Below, one piece after another: positions 8,960-17,398 of a DNA stretch of 35,617 bases. The DNA is from an uncultured Saprospiraceae bacterium (GTDB lineage: Bacteria; Bacteroidota; Bacteroidia; Chitinophagales; Saprospiraceae): positions 1-35,617 of the forward strand of contig CALJPQ010000012.1 of NCBI GenBank assembly GCA_937980645.1, written 5' to 3'. A model generated the notes under the pieces. It saw only the letters and a list, made by a program, of their open reading frames with translations. It did no database searches and was not told where the DNA came from. A program made the position numbers and the translations under genes. Position 1 is the stretch's first letter. Each line of letters begins with the position of its first letter.

Positions 8960-9712
8960 ATGAAACTCACGCTCAAAATCTGGCGCCAGGGCGGCAAATA
9001 CAAAGGCGAATTTGTTACCTACCAGCTCGACAACGTCAATGAGCACATGTCTTTTTTGGAAATGCTCGATGTACTCAATGAGCAGTTGATCCACCAAAAA
9101 GAAGAGCCCATCGCCTTTGAACACGACTGCCGCGAGGGCATTTGCGGTACCTGCTCTTTAGTCATCAACGGACGCCCGCATGGCCCGCTGAAAGGCACAA
9201 CGACCTGCCAGCTGCACATGCGCATGTTTAAAGACGGCGAGACCATCGTCATTGAGCCGTTCCGCGCTAAGGCATTTCCGGTCATCCGCGACTTAGTGGT
9301 GGACCGCTCGGCCTTCGACCGCATCATCCAGGCCGGTGGTTACATCAGCGTCAATACGGGCCAGGCGCCCGAGGCCAATAGCATACCCATTGAAAAAGAA
9401 GTGGCCAGTCGCGCCTTCGATGCCGCTGCCTGCATTGGCTGTGGCGCCTGCGTGGCTGCCTGTCCTAATGCCTCTGCCATGCTGTTCACGGCGGCCAAAG
9501 TCAGTCATCTGGCCTTGCTGCCGCAGGGCCAGGTTGAGCGCAAGCGCCGTGTGCTGCGCATGGTTGCGCAAATGGACAAAGAGGGTTTTGGCCGTTGCTC
9601 CAACGTCAAGGCGTGCGAGGCCGAATGCCCAAAGGAAATCTCTGTGAGCAACATCGCGCGTATGAACCGTGAATACCTATTTGCGGCAGTGGCCAGCGAG
9701 ACCATCGCCTGA
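8960..9712 (+). CDS. sdhB: Succinate dehydrogenase/fumarate reductase iron-sulfur subunit
   Basis: 250 residues. A plant-type ferredoxin N-terminal domain has the [2Fe-2S] ligands in [11 protein letters not shown] followed by TTCQLHM. The C-terminal helical domain has [15 protein letters not shown] for the [4Fe-4S] cluster and [16 protein letters not shown] completing the [3Fe-4S] cluster. It wires electrons from FAD in SdhA to the quinone site in SdhC. It is the last gene of the operon and is followed within 26 bases by a strong terminator hairpin. The 96-base gap before it is longer than usual inside an operon and holds an inverted repeat. Confidence 0.97.
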   Translation: MKLTLKIWRQGGKYKGEFVTYQLDNVNEHMSFLEMLDVLNEQLIHQKEEPIAFEHDCREGICGTCSLVINGRPHGPLKGTTTCQLHMRMFKDGETIVIEPFRAKAFPVIRDLVVDRSAFDRIIQAGGYISVNTGQAPEANSIPIEKEVASRAFDAAACIGCGACVAACPNASAMLFTAAKVSHLALLPQGQVERKRRVLRMVAQMDKEGFGRCSNVKACEAECPKEISVSNIARMNREYLFAAVASETIA

Positions 9713-9737
9713 CGCTGCCAAGACATGGTTTGGGTAG

Positions 9738-9787
9738 ATGCCCCCGCCGACTATTAAAGTGCTGGTGGGGGCATTTGTCTTTTTTTA
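9738..9787 (+). terminator. Intrinsic terminator of the sdhCAB operon
   Basis: ATGCCCCCGCC (9738-9748) pairs with GGTGGGGGCAT (9764-9774) in an 11-bp stem with one G-T pair and a 15-base loop, followed by a T-rich run (TTGTCTTTTTTT). This is a textbook rho-independent terminator on the plus strand. The convergent DinB-like gene ends at 9785 just beyond it. Confidence 0.85.
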
Positions 9788-10327
9788 CCCTGCTAGAAGC
9801 GCTCGAAGCAGCTGCCGACGATGGCGCTTCAAATGCGCTTTAAAGAAGGCAAACGTTCCACCCCAGCTCAGCCGGCCCGCCATGGGGTGCCGGAAGACGG
9901 CTTTGTCGCATAAATCCTCTGGCATTTTTTCCAAAAAGGTCTCCCATGCAGCGCCCAATGCCTCCCACTGCTGGCGCGTGTCGGCTAATGTGGCAAAGGC
10001 GGGGAGGTGTTGCTCACCCACGGCATCGGGCGCCCGAAATTTGAGCGGTGTGTACAAATACACCTGCAAAACCAGCAGGTTGCGCCATTCCCGAAAAGTG
10101 GCCCTGCGCAAATCAGGCTGAAAGCTCAGTTTCTTTTCCACATAGCGCAAGGCCAGCGACTCCACCAGCAGCAGGTGATGCGCCACCTGAATGGCCGACC
10201 AGCGCCCGGGGGCCGGTGCGCGGTTGAGCCGCTCGTCGTCATAGGGTTCCATCAAGCCCAGCAACGCTTCCACGCACCGACGATAGGCGGCGTATTTTTG
10301 TAGAATACTTTCCTTGTTTACGGGCAT
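9785..10327 (-). CDS. DinB-like four-helix protein (DinB/YfiT superfamily)
   Basis: 180 residues from the ATG at 10327 (MPVNKESILQKYAAYRR). The pattern is that of the DinB/YfiT metal-dependent superfamily: an N-terminal helix, then RWSAIQVAHHLLLVESLALRYVEK with the first metal histidine, and a C-terminal FFKAHLKRHRRQLLRALL with an H-x3-H pair. Bacteroidota genomes carry many such proteins. Some relatives are thiol-dependent transferases using bacillithiol or mycothiol, but the substrate here is unknown. It is cytoplasmic by lack of signal peptide. The in-frame sequence upstream to 10375 has no convincing extra coding sequence. It is divergent from the amidase at 10456 and convergent with sdhB. 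Confidence 0.8.
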   Translation of the reverse strand: MPVNKESILQKYAAYRRCVEALLGLMEPYDDERLNRAPAPGRWSAIQVAHHLLLVESLALRYVEKKLSFQPDLRRATFREWRNLLVLQVYLYTPLKFRAPDAVGEQHLPAFATLADTRQQWEALGAAWETFLEKMPEDLCDKAVFRHPMAGRLSWGGTFAFFKAHLKRHRRQLLRALLAG

Positions 10328-10455
10328 AACGGCGCTCTTATTTTTGATGAAAAAATACCTCCGAAAGCGACCCACTACACAACAAAAGGTGCGCTTTTGG
10401 GCTTAAAAGTCTGTTCTTTACGCCAGACCCAAAACTTTTTTCCACATTTGCCTAA

Positions 10456-11742
10456 ATGCAAACCCAGGCCATCTTCACGCGACTGCCGCCGGCGCGACTC
10501 TTCGGAGCGCTCGTCCTGCTGTTTCTGCTGCATGCAGAAGCCATGGCCCAGCCCAAAGCAGCTGCCGCCACGCGCGCGCGCCTCGTGGATGCGCGCTATG
10601 TGGAGGCTGTTGCCCAACCGGGCGAGACCGTGCCCGACCTGCTGGCCCGTTTCGGCCTGGATGGCTACACCTGCAACGCCACCGAGTTCTTCCGCATCAA
10701 CAACCTCCGGGAGGATTACCGCCTGAAAGCCAAAACGACCTATCGCCTGCCCATCCAAATCGTTGCCTACGACGGCAAAACCGTGCGCTCTACCTTAGGT
10801 ATTGACAGCTGGCAGGTGGCCTCCAGCATTGTCGAATTTAATAAACAGGCCCTTGCCAAAGGCCTGCGCGACCGCAGCTTCTTAGACGACAAGGAACTCT
10901 GGGTGCCCTGGCACGAACTCCACTGCCGAAACGAGCAACTGGCTGCCGCAGCCGCCAGCGTCGCTCCGCCCATGCTTTCGGGCGAACTGAAAAAGGAAGC
11001 CGCGGCCGCCGCCTCCGGCAAACGCATCTTCCCCATCTTCGGCCCGGCATATCAGCATGTGCCGCTGCTCAGCCAGCGCTTCAAAGGGCAGGTCTTTTAC
11101 ATCATTAGCGGCCACGGCGGCCCCGATGTCGGCGCTGAAGGCAAGCGCGACGGCCACACCCTGTGCGAAGATGAGTACGCCTACGATGTGTCGCTCCGAT
11201 TGGCCCGCCTGCTCATCAGCCACGGCGCCACCACCTACATGATCGTGCGCGACAACAACGACGGCATCCGAAATGATGCCTTCCTGCCCTGCGACAAAGA
11301 CGAGGTCGTCTGGGGCGACCAAACCATTCCTCAAGACCAAAAGGAGCGCCTCCTGCAGCGTACTACGCTAGTCAACCAACTGGCCGAAGCCCACCAAAAA
11401 TCAGGTGCCCAAAAGCAGACCCTCATCGAAATTCACGTGGACTCGCGCCACCAAACCCAAGAAATCGACGTCTTCTTCTACTACCGCCCGGGCTGCGAGC
11501 CAAGCAAAGCCCTGGCGCTCAACATGCAGCGCGTCATGCAGGTCAAGTACTCGCGCTACCGGGCGCATAAAAACTACAAAGGCGCCGTTACTTCGCGCGG
11601 GCTACTCACGCTGCGTGAAACCCAAATCCCTATCGCCGTTTATGTAGAACTGGGCAACATCCGAAATACCTGGGATCAGCGCCGTCTGATAAAACCGCGC
11701 AACCGTCAGCTGCTCGCGGAGTGGCTCTTTGAGGCCCTCTAA
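10456..11742 (+). CDS. Secreted N-acetylmuramoyl-L-alanine amidase (Amidase_3 fold)
   Basis: 428 residues with a signal peptide (about 1-31, ending AMAQ). The N-terminal region (50-160) contains two stretches that resemble LysM or SH3-like binding modules (QPGETVPDLLARFGL to FFRINNL, and ASSIVEFNKQALAKGL), joined by an Ala-rich linker to the catalytic domain (about 200-428). The zinc-amidase layout is visible: SGHGG (H220), DEYAYDVSLRLARLL (E240), EIHVDS (H327) and YVELGNIRN with the catalytic glutamate E398. It would cleave the amide between N-acetylmuramic acid and L-alanine in periplasmic peptidoglycan, for daughter-cell separation or wall turnover. The catalytic domain differs somewhat from AmiC in loops, so assignment is to fold and chemistry, not to a named orthologue. 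The stop overlaps that of the convergent ArsC-like gene by 4 bases. Confidence 0.82.
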   Translation: MQTQAIFTRLPPARLFGALVLLFLLHAEAMAQPKAAAATRARLVDARYVEAVAQPGETVPDLLARFGLDGYTCNATEFFRINNLREDYRLKAKTTYRLPIQIVAYDGKTVRSTLGIDSWQVASSIVEFNKQALAKGLRDRSFLDDKELWVPWHELHCRNEQLAAAAASVAPPMLSGELKKEAAAAASGKRIFPIFGPAYQHVPLLSQRFKGQVFYIISGHGGPDVGAEGKRDGHTLCEDEYAYDVSLRLARLLISHGATTYMIVRDNNDGIRNDAFLPCDKDEVVWGDQTIPQDQKERLLQRTTLVNQLAEAHQKSGAQKQTLIEIHVDSRHQTQEIDVFFYYRPGCEPSKALALNMQRVMQVKYSRYRAHKNYKGAVTSRGLLTLRETQIPIAVYVELGNIRNTWDQRRLIKPRNRQLLAEWLFEAL

Positions 11743-12383
11743 ACCTTAGCAGTGTTTTGACCGGATAGACGCTCAAATACAAACAGCATCTCCGCCGCTA
11801 TCTGGCGGCAGCGCGCGTCGTAGGTGGCTGCTTCTTCCGGGGTGTCGTCGGCAGCTTTGGGGTCGTCGTAGGGGAGGGCAAAGCGCTGCTCGGCGCCCAG
11901 GACGACCGGGCAACTTTCCGCTGCCTGCGCACACGTCATCACGGCGGCGAAGCCCGCGCGCGGATTAGGCGGCTGGTCGTACACTTTGGAAAAAGCGATT
12001 ACCGGGCCAACGCCTTCGGCATACTGGAAAAGATAAACCGGGTTTTCGCCCGCAGTGATGGCCGTTGCCCGCAAGCCAGCGCGCTCCAGAGCGGCTACCG
12101 TGCGCGGATTGCATGCCGTCGTCTCTGTGCCGCCGGAGTAGCACTCTATGGGGGCCACGCCATATCTATACGCAAACACCTGCGCCCACGCCTGCGCCAG
12201 ATGACTGCGCCGCGAGTTGTGGGTGCAGATAAACACGAGGCGAACCGTGCGGCCGGAGTACAGGGTGTCGGCCATGTAGCCGATCAATTCCTCCAGTAGC
12301 AAAGAACGTTCTGAAGTAATGCTCTTCTCATGCAAAGAGCCTATGTAGCGTTCTATGGAAGGGAAAAGCGGTTGTAGCGTCAT
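11739..12383 (-). CDS. ArsC-like low-molecular-weight phosphatase / arsenate reductase family protein
   Basis: 214 residues. The LMW protein tyrosine phosphatase P-loop is present as VFICTHNSRRSHLAQAW, C-x5-R at C53-R59. A later segment (VMTCAQAAESCPVV, then ALPYDDPKAADDTPEE) matches the thioredoxin-coupled ArsC pattern, in which further cysteines and the DP aspartate take part. The enzyme is either an arsenate reductase or a phosphatase; Bacteroidota carry a subfamily of unproven activity with this layout, and no ars operon genes (ArsR, ArsB or Acr3) are adjacent. The ~45 residues before the P-loop are extra compared with the minimal ArsC fold. It follows the AAA-ATPase-like gene by 4 bases and may be co-transcribed with it. 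Confidence 0.75.
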   Translation of the reverse strand: MTLQPLFPSIERYIGSLHEKSITSERSLLLEELIGYMADTLYSGRTVRLVFICTHNSRRSHLAQAWAQVFAYRYGVAPIECYSGGTETTACNPRTVAALERAGLRATAITAGENPVYLFQYAEGVGPVIAFSKVYDQPPNPRAGFAAVMTCAQAAESCPVVLGAEQRFALPYDDPKAADDTPEEAATYDARCRQIAAEMLFVFERLSGQNTAKV

Positions 12384-12387
12384 CCAA

Positions 12388-13992
12388 TCAGTTGTTATGT
12401 GAAGAAACTTCCACGGTTTCTTCTGCCCAGTCGGCGATGTTTCGGGTTTGTGGGTCGAAGCCCACGGCCAGCAGGGTAACGGGTTTGCCGCGGTGCAGAT
12501 AGGCTTCGTGGTAGCCTTTTTGTTTGATCTGCTGCATGGCTTCGGCGGCGGTGCCTACTTTGAATTCCATGACGTAGAGGTGTTGGGGTGTTTCGGCTAC
12601 GGCGTCTATGTAGCCGCGGTTGGTTTGCACTTCGCAGGCCACTGGGCCGCCGGTGAGGTGTAGGGTCAGGTAGATGACCGTCTGGTAGTAAGCTTCCCAG
12701 AGTTTGAGGTCCTGATTTTCGATATCCTGTTTGAGCAAGCGGTGGGAGATGTTGGCAAATATGCCGCGCAGCAGGCCGATGAACTCGGGGAGGTTATGCT
12801 CCAGCAGGGCCGTTCGAATTTGGTGCATCAGGGTGCCCACCGCGCTCACGGGCGTGTCGGCGTATGCCTGGAAGAGGCTGTCCATGAGCGAGATGCGCAC
12901 TTCGTAGTTGGGAAAGCCCAAGCGGTAGGTTTGCTCGACGTCTTCGCGGATGATTTCCTTGATGGTCAGGTAGCCCGTTTGGTACAGCAGCACGGTGGGG
13001 TCTAAGTGTCGTATTTCAAATTTGTCGAAGAAACTTTCGCGCACAATCATGCCCTCCAGTTGGGCGACGTTGACGCCCGAGTCGCGCATTTTGCGGGCCA
13101 GCCAGCCAGTGGTTCCTGAGGTGAACCAGAAGTTTTTGAACGTGCCGCTGCCAAACAGGCCCAACAGGGAGAAGGGGTTGTACACGAAGTTGCGCCCGTC
13201 CCACGTGTAGCCGTTGTACCAGTAGCGGATTTTATCCAGTACGTCTTGTCTGGAGAGGCCCTCGTCGTTGGCCAGTCGGGTGATGTAGGCATCAAAATAT
13301 GTTTCCAGTTCTGCCTGGGTGATGCCGACCAGTATGCCAAAGTGTTTGTGTTGGCTCAGGTCAGTGAGGTTATTGAGTTCGGAGAAGAGCGTTACTTTGG
13401 AGAATTTGGACACTCCGGTGATGAAGACGAAGCGCAGGCAGGCGGCCACGTCGTCGGCTTTGAGCACGCCGAAGAAGTTGCCCAGCAGGTCTCGGTGTTC
13501 ATCGGCTTTTTCGTAGTTGTCTAAGAAGTCGTTGATGGGTTTATCGTACTCGTCAATGAGGACGACGACTCGTTCGGTCTGGCCCAGGGTCGGGATGAGT
13601 TCTTTGAAGCGTTCTTTGGAGGTGTTGCTGGTCAAGTGGATGCCGTACAGGGCTGCCTTTTGGGCTATTTCTCTGGCCAGGGCGGCTTCCAGCGGTTGGT
13701 TGGTGTAGTCCAGCCCATTGAGCGACAGCGATATGACAGGGTGTTTTTTGCTCCAATCCCAGTGGCCGTGCTCGTGTATCCACAGGCCTTCAAACAACTC
13801 GCGCCGGCCCTCGAAGAGCGCCTTTAGCGTGGACACCGTTAGCGACTTGCCAAAGCGACGCGGACGCGAGAGGAAGAAGTACTTGCCCGCATTCACAAGG
13901 CGGTATATCTCCTCCGTTTCATCCACATAGAGCCAGTTTCCTTCCCGAATGGCTGGAAAATTGGACTCGCCTGCTGGCAATCCTTTAAGCAT
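12388..13992 (-). CDS. AAA-ATPase-like protein with C-terminal PD-(D/E)XK nuclease domain
   Basis: 534 residues from the ATG at 13992 (MLKGLPAGESNF). The family-typical N-terminus (NFPAIREGNWLYVDETEEIYRLV) precedes an unusual P-loop, LSRPRRFGKSLT (about 41-52). A Walker B/DE-box follows at 142-150 (VVVLIDEYDKP). The C-terminus has a PD-(D/E)XK fold with D463 (GYIDAV) and E476-x-K478 (MEFKVG). The family is widely duplicated in Bacteroidota and anaerobes; its function is unproven, with mobile-element, defence or DNA-repair roles all proposed. An ATG at 14079 would extend it by 29 residues into the preceding gene. A TATCTTTG promoter box at 14008-14015 favours the shorter start. Confidence 0.85.
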   Translation of the reverse strand: MLKGLPAGESNFPAIREGNWLYVDETEEIYRLVNAGKYFFLSRPRRFGKSLTVSTLKALFEGRRELFEGLWIHEHGHWDWSKKHPVISLSLNGLDYTNQPLEAALAREIAQKAALYGIHLTSNTSKERFKELIPTLGQTERVVVLIDEYDKPINDFLDNYEKADEHRDLLGNFFGVLKADDVAACLRFVFITGVSKFSKVTLFSELNNLTDLSQHKHFGILVGITQAELETYFDAYITRLANDEGLSRQDVLDKIRYWYNGYTWDGRNFVYNPFSLLGLFGSGTFKNFWFTSGTTGWLARKMRDSGVNVAQLEGMIVRESFFDKFEIRHLDPTVLLYQTGYLTIKEIIREDVEQTYRLGFPNYEVRISLMDSLFQAYADTPVSAVGTLMHQIRTALLEHNLPEFIGLLRGIFANISHRLLKQDIENQDLKLWEAYYQTVIYLTLHLTGGPVACEVQTNRGYIDAVAETPQHLYVMEFKVGTAAEAMQQIKQKGYHEAYLHRGKPVTLLAVGFDPQTRNIADWAEETVEVSSHNN

Positions 13993-14007
13993 GGCCGCGA
14001 TTTTGGG

Positions 14008-14015
14008 CAAAGATA
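14008..14015 (-). promoter_or_regulatory. Bacteroidota-type -7 promoter box
   Basis: Read on the minus strand this is TATCTTTG, an exact TAnnTTTG match, 15 bases before the ATG at 13992 and inside the longer alternative open frame. It suggests that the AAA-ATPase/ArsC pair has its own promoter, separate from the polysaccharide cluster. Confidence 0.5.
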
Positions 14016-14023
14016 AGGCAGAG

Positions 14024-14045
14024 ACATCTCCCGTTCGGGAGGTGT
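14024..14045 (-). terminator. Hairpin at the 3' end of the polysaccharide cluster
   Basis: ACATCTCCCG-TT-CGGGAGGTGT forms a 10-bp GC-rich stem with one G-T pair, next to the stop of the last glycosyltransferase gene. The sequence after it on the minus strand is only moderately T-rich (TCTCTGCCTTATCTTT), so termination would be imperfect. Confidence 0.4.
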
Positions 14046-15094
14046 CATCGCTCTGAGGGTAGGCGCGTGTGTACGGCACTTTGCGCTGGGAGCGCTTCCT
14101 GTTGAGGAGCGACGGGTGGCCACCCCAGCACCTGCCGATAGACGCTTTCGATGCGCCAGGCTACGGTTTCGGCATCGAGGCCCAGTTCCAGCAGTCGCTC
14201 GCGTCCGCGGGTGCGGCCCTGCTTGCGGGCGAACTGGAGCGCTGCGTGCAGCTTTTCCGCAAAATCGGCCGGCTCATAAGTGGCCACATAGCAACCTGGT
14301 GTATCGCCCAGCACCCAGGGTGCGTCGCCCGCTGGCGCACTCACGATGGGACAGTTGCAGGCCATGGCTTCCTTGATGACGTTGGGCGAGCCTTCGCCAA
14401 ACGAGCACAGCGTCAGCACGTCGGCGCTGTTGAGCAGCTGCACCACCTGCTCGTGTTTGACGGGGTAAGGGGCCAACAGTTCCACATCGGGGCGGCCAAG
14501 CAGGCGCACGGCTTCGCGCACCAGAGCTATGTTTTTGTTCGGGTCGTCGGGATTGCCCAAAAACAGCACGTACTGCCGCTCCGGGTGCAAGCCCAATGCT
14601 TGGCGACAGCCGCCAGGGATGAGCTGAAATTGCTCCAGCCGTACGCCGTTCGGGATGATGTGCGAAATGCCTTTGCGCCACACCACCCGCGCCAGGTCTG
14701 GGGCTTTGGAAATCACCGCCCGCACAAAGGGCTGCAGCAGCCGTGTCATCAGTATCGGGATGCGGCTCTTCCACTCGATGCGGCCCGGAGCCACAAACGT
14801 GCCCTGGGCGTCGTCGCCCATAAGCGACACCACCACCGGCACGCGCCCCAGTGAGGCCAGTACAGCCACCCACCCGCACAGCGAGTAGTGGGCGTGAATG
14901 AGGTCGTAGCGTTGTGCGCGCAAATGCCGGCGCAAGGGGCCGATGTTTTTCAAATAGTTCTTCCAGCCTTTACCCCGAATGGGAAAGTAGTCCACCTCGA
15001 TGCCCCGCGCCCGCAAGGACTCCGCCTGCGCATGGGTGAATGGCGACACTGGAAAGGCCTTGAAATTGCCGCTGAACACAAACAATACTCTCAT
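14045..15094 (-). CDS. Glycosyltransferase, GT4 family (GT-B fold)
   Basis: 349 residues from the ATG at 15094 (MRVLFVFSGNFKAF). This start shares an ATGA overlap with the upstream ATP-grasp gene and has GGAGG 7 bases upstream; the ATG at 15100 would be only 1 base from GGAGG. The N-terminal half accepts the sugar acceptor (DLIHAHYSLCGWVAVL); the C-terminal half has IPNGVRLEQF, FLGNPDDPNKNIAL, and the GT4 nucleotide-sugar signature FGEGSPNVIKEAMACNCPIVSAPAG. It transfers a sugar from a nucleotide donor to a growing lipid-linked glycan on the cytoplasmic side. Donor and acceptor cannot be read from sequence. It is the last gene of the cluster. Confidence 0.9.
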   Translation of the reverse strand: MRVLFVFSGNFKAFPVSPFTHAQAESLRARGIEVDYFPIRGKGWKNYLKNIGPLRRHLRAQRYDLIHAHYSLCGWVAVLASLGRVPVVVSLMGDDAQGTFVAPGRIEWKSRIPILMTRLLQPFVRAVISKAPDLARVVWRKGISHIIPNGVRLEQFQLIPGGCRQALGLHPERQYVLFLGNPDDPNKNIALVREAVRLLGRPDVELLAPYPVKHEQVVQLLNSADVLTLCSFGEGSPNVIKEAMACNCPIVSAPAGDAPWVLGDTPGCYVATYEPADFAEKLHAALQFARKQGRTRGRERLLELGLDAETVAWRIESVYRQVLGWPPVAPQQEALPAQSAVHTRLPSER

Positions 15095-16164
15095 GCGCAT
15101 ACCTCCGCTTTGTGGTCTTGCAGCCATTGCAGGACGTGCTCTACGCGCAGGGCAAAGCACTCAAGGCGGTTAAAATCACCAGGTTCAAACACCCATTGCC
15201 CGTTCTGACGTCGGTAGCGGCCCATCTGACCATCCACCAGCATCTGGTACGGGTCGGATTGGCCGAAAATACACTGCATTTCATTGACCAAGTAGCCGTT
15301 GCCGTCGGGTGCTTCAAAGAGGTCAACCGCTTGTGAGAGGAAGCCATAGGGTTCGGTAATGGCTTCGACAAAATCAAACAGCGCCAGCGGCGGATTGTCG
15401 TAGCCCTTCAGCAGGCTGCCGCTGGCCATGTCGCCCTTTTTGAGTTTTTTGTGGGCAAAAAAAGAGTCGCCAATGCGCACCACGCGCCACTCGAAATCGT
15501 GCGGTACATAGGCTTGCAGAATGACAAAATCCTTCTGTACTTCGGCTCGCTGAATGCGGTACTGTTGCAGCTTTTGCTGCAATTCCTGCGGACGCAGCAG
15601 CTTGCGTAAGGCACGCCCTACGAAGCCTTTCTTTCTCCATTTAGGCCCTACCTGTAGCGAAGCTCCTCGGCCCGAGAAGGTGTTTTCTACGTACTGACGG
15701 GCTATTTTTTCATTTTTTAAAATCACTACACCACTGCCGCCACCGCCGATGCTGGTTTTGCCGACCAGCGGAAAAGAGGTTTGATGAAGAAAATCCAGCG
15801 CCTCGTCGCAGTAGTAGAACACGTGCGTTTTAGGGTGCGGAATGCCGCGCGCCTCCAACCAGTAGGCCAGATACTTTTTGTTTTCGTAAATCTGGATTTC
15901 CTCGAACGACGGATAGACCGGGATGCCCAGCACGTGATGCAGGATGGTCAGGCGCTCGTCGAAGAGGATGCGGAAGGCGGTGTTCCAGCCTGGCGGCGTG
16001 GCCAGCATGGCATCGAAGTGGCCCTGGCGCATGCGCTCGAGCCAGTCGGCGCGGGTGATGTCCACCACTTCCCACGTCAGTTCGCTGGCGCGTTCGGCGC
16101 AGGCATGCACCCACAGGAGGTGGTCGTCGGGCACTTCATTTTGCAGGATGGCAAGGTGTGGCAT
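15091..16164 (-). CDS. ATP-grasp domain protein of unknown substrate
   Basis: 357 residues. An N-terminal alpha/beta pre-ATP-grasp region (1-95, LAILQNEVPDDHLLWVHA; FDAMLATPPGWNTAFRILFDE) is followed by YENKKYLAYWLEARGIPHPKTHVF, then the glycine-rich ATP loop GKTSIGGGGSGVVILKN. After that come VILQAYVPHDFEWRVVRIGDSFFAHKKLKKG and the metal-binding end YLVNEMQCIFG. This order is that of RimK/D-Ala-D-Ala-ligase-type carboxylate-amine ligases, which activate a carboxylate as an acyl phosphate. The final motif reads N-E-M-Q where many relatives have E-x-N. Its position among glycosyltransferases suggests it ligates an amino compound to a carboxyl group on the sugar or on a side chain; that is inference. 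It is 16 bases after the acyltransferase and overlaps the GT4 gene by ATGA. Confidence 0.8.
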   Translation of the reverse strand: MPHLAILQNEVPDDHLLWVHACAERASELTWEVVDITRADWLERMRQGHFDAMLATPPGWNTAFRILFDERLTILHHVLGIPVYPSFEEIQIYENKKYLAYWLEARGIPHPKTHVFYYCDEALDFLHQTSFPLVGKTSIGGGGSGVVILKNEKIARQYVENTFSGRGASLQVGPKWRKKGFVGRALRKLLRPQELQQKLQQYRIQRAEVQKDFVILQAYVPHDFEWRVVRIGDSFFAHKKLKKGDMASGSLLKGYDNPPLALFDFVEAITEPYGFLSQAVDLFEAPDGNGYLVNEMQCIFGQSDPYQMLVDGQMGRYRRQNGQWVFEPGDFNRLECFALRVEHVLQWLQDHKAEVCA

Positions 16165-16180
16165 AGGATTAAGAGCGATT

Positions 16181-17335
16181 TTAGAGGCTGGCTAAGAGAA
16201 CCTCCATCATCTCCTGGAGGGTATGCAGCAGCACGGCTATTTTGGCGGCTAAAGGCTTTATTTTGAACCGGTAGATGCTTTCTAAGTGCGGGTGCTCTTT
16301 CAGCGATTTAAACAAGCAGGCTTTGGCCCGGAAAGTAAGGTGTTTGCGTGGGCTGATAAACAGGCGACTTAGCGGGCGTTCGCTGTTGGCCACATCGTAC
16401 TTGTAGGGTTCGTCGCCGTCGCCAAAGTCAAATATACAGAGGTTGTTTTGGGCCATCCAGGTGCCGATGTGGAAAATGAGGGCCTTGCCCGGGCTGTAAC
16501 GCGCGAAGGCGGGGTCGAATGTCGTGGCATGGAAGACCAGCGCCGGTGGCTGCAGGAGCCCGATAGCAAAGGCGAGATGTTGCTTCTCGGGCAGGCACAA
16601 TGAGAAGCGTACGGCCAGACCATCGTCGTGCCAGGCGCGCAAGCAGCCCAGCAGGAACTGACGTCGGCTCAGGTCTTGAAAATGAGAGGGTGTGGCCGTC
16701 TTTGCCCAGCGTTGCACGTGCGCGTTGCAGTAGGCTTCCACCCACGCTTCCAGTTCTGTGGCGTCAGTGTGGGTCTGAAAAAAAGCACCATGTTGCTTGT
16801 GCAGGCGGTTGGCATAGTAGCGGTAGCGCTGGTTTTTCTGCAAATACTTTTCCAGCTCCGCCGGTGTGTCGGCCACCAGAAGCGGGCATACCGAATGCGG
16901 CACGAGCGTCCAGGCCAGGCCATTGGCGCGCGCAGCGGCCTGCAAATGAGAAATATACTCGGCCTGTAGCGGTTGATTGTTGCACTCCAGCGACCAGCGT
17001 CGCTCGCGCAAGGCTGCCAGCAGCGCATAGCAGAAGGCTTGTCGGTCGGCTTCGGTGCAGCGCCGGTCGAGTACGAATGTATTAACATCTGTCTTCAGGT
17101 CGCTCAGAAACGTGCAGACGCCGCAGCGCTCTTTGAGCAGCACCGCACCGCGCAGGACGCCATCTTGGTAGAAGGAAAAGGCTGCTACCGTTTCGGACGT
17201 GCAGGTGGCAAAATAGCGCAGCAGTCGCGGCGCTTTAAAAGGCGAACGTTCGGCGCTGTTGCGCCACAGATGCTCGTAGGCTTCCCAAAAGGTCTCCGAA
17301 GGCATGCCGGTAGTGAGCAGGGCAGCATCGGCCAT
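16181..17335 (-). CDS. FemAB/BcsL-like GNAT-fold acyltransferase, copy 1
   Basis: 384 residues. It aligns along nearly its whole length with the product of 18230-19555: the shared motifs are SPFKAPRLLRYF, FLSDLKTD, NAHVQRW, RxFLLGCLRAWHDDGLAVRF, SPGKALIFHIGTWMAQNN and DFGDGDEPYKYDVA. The tandem-GNAT layout with a long first half and a C-terminal catalytic GNAT domain (about 160-330) is that of the CelD/BcsL and FemAB-like acyltransferases found in polysaccharide clusters. Those proteins transfer acyl or aminoacyl groups to sugars or peptide bridges. The start is supported by the paralogue, whose N-terminus ends at about the same distance from the conserved FW residues. It is cytoplasmic and lacks a signal peptide. 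Substrate is unknown. Confidence 0.8.
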   Translation of the reverse strand: MADAALLTTGMPSETFWEAYEHLWRNSAERSPFKAPRLLRYFATCTSETVAAFSFYQDGVLRGAVLLKERCGVCTFLSDLKTDVNTFVLDRRCTEADRQAFCYALLAALRERRWSLECNNQPLQAEYISHLQAAARANGLAWTLVPHSVCPLLVADTPAELEKYLQKNQRYRYYANRLHKQHGAFFQTHTDATELEAWVEAYCNAHVQRWAKTATPSHFQDLSRRQFLLGCLRAWHDDGLAVRFSLCLPEKQHLAFAIGLLQPPALVFHATTFDPAFARYSPGKALIFHIGTWMAQNNLCIFDFGDGDEPYKYDVANSERPLSRLFISPRKHLTFRAKACLFKSLKEHPHLESIYRFKIKPLAAKIAVLLHTLQEMMEVLLASL

Positions 17336-17398
17336 AGCGGGTGTTTTTTTTAAGGTGGTGAACGGATAGCCGTCGGTTTGTGGGAAGCCAGCAGTAGG

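Noticed and set aside
8462..9124. 220-codon minus-strand open frame across the sdhA-sdhB junction
   Set aside because: It is antisense to sdhA and sdhB, both of which have complete cofactor motifs; Phe-rich translation typical of an antisense frame.
14069..14854. 261-codon plus-strand open frame opposite the GT4 glycosyltransferase
   Set aside because: It is the antisense shadow of a gene with clear GT4 motifs; its translation is rich in His, Gln and Arg with no domain.
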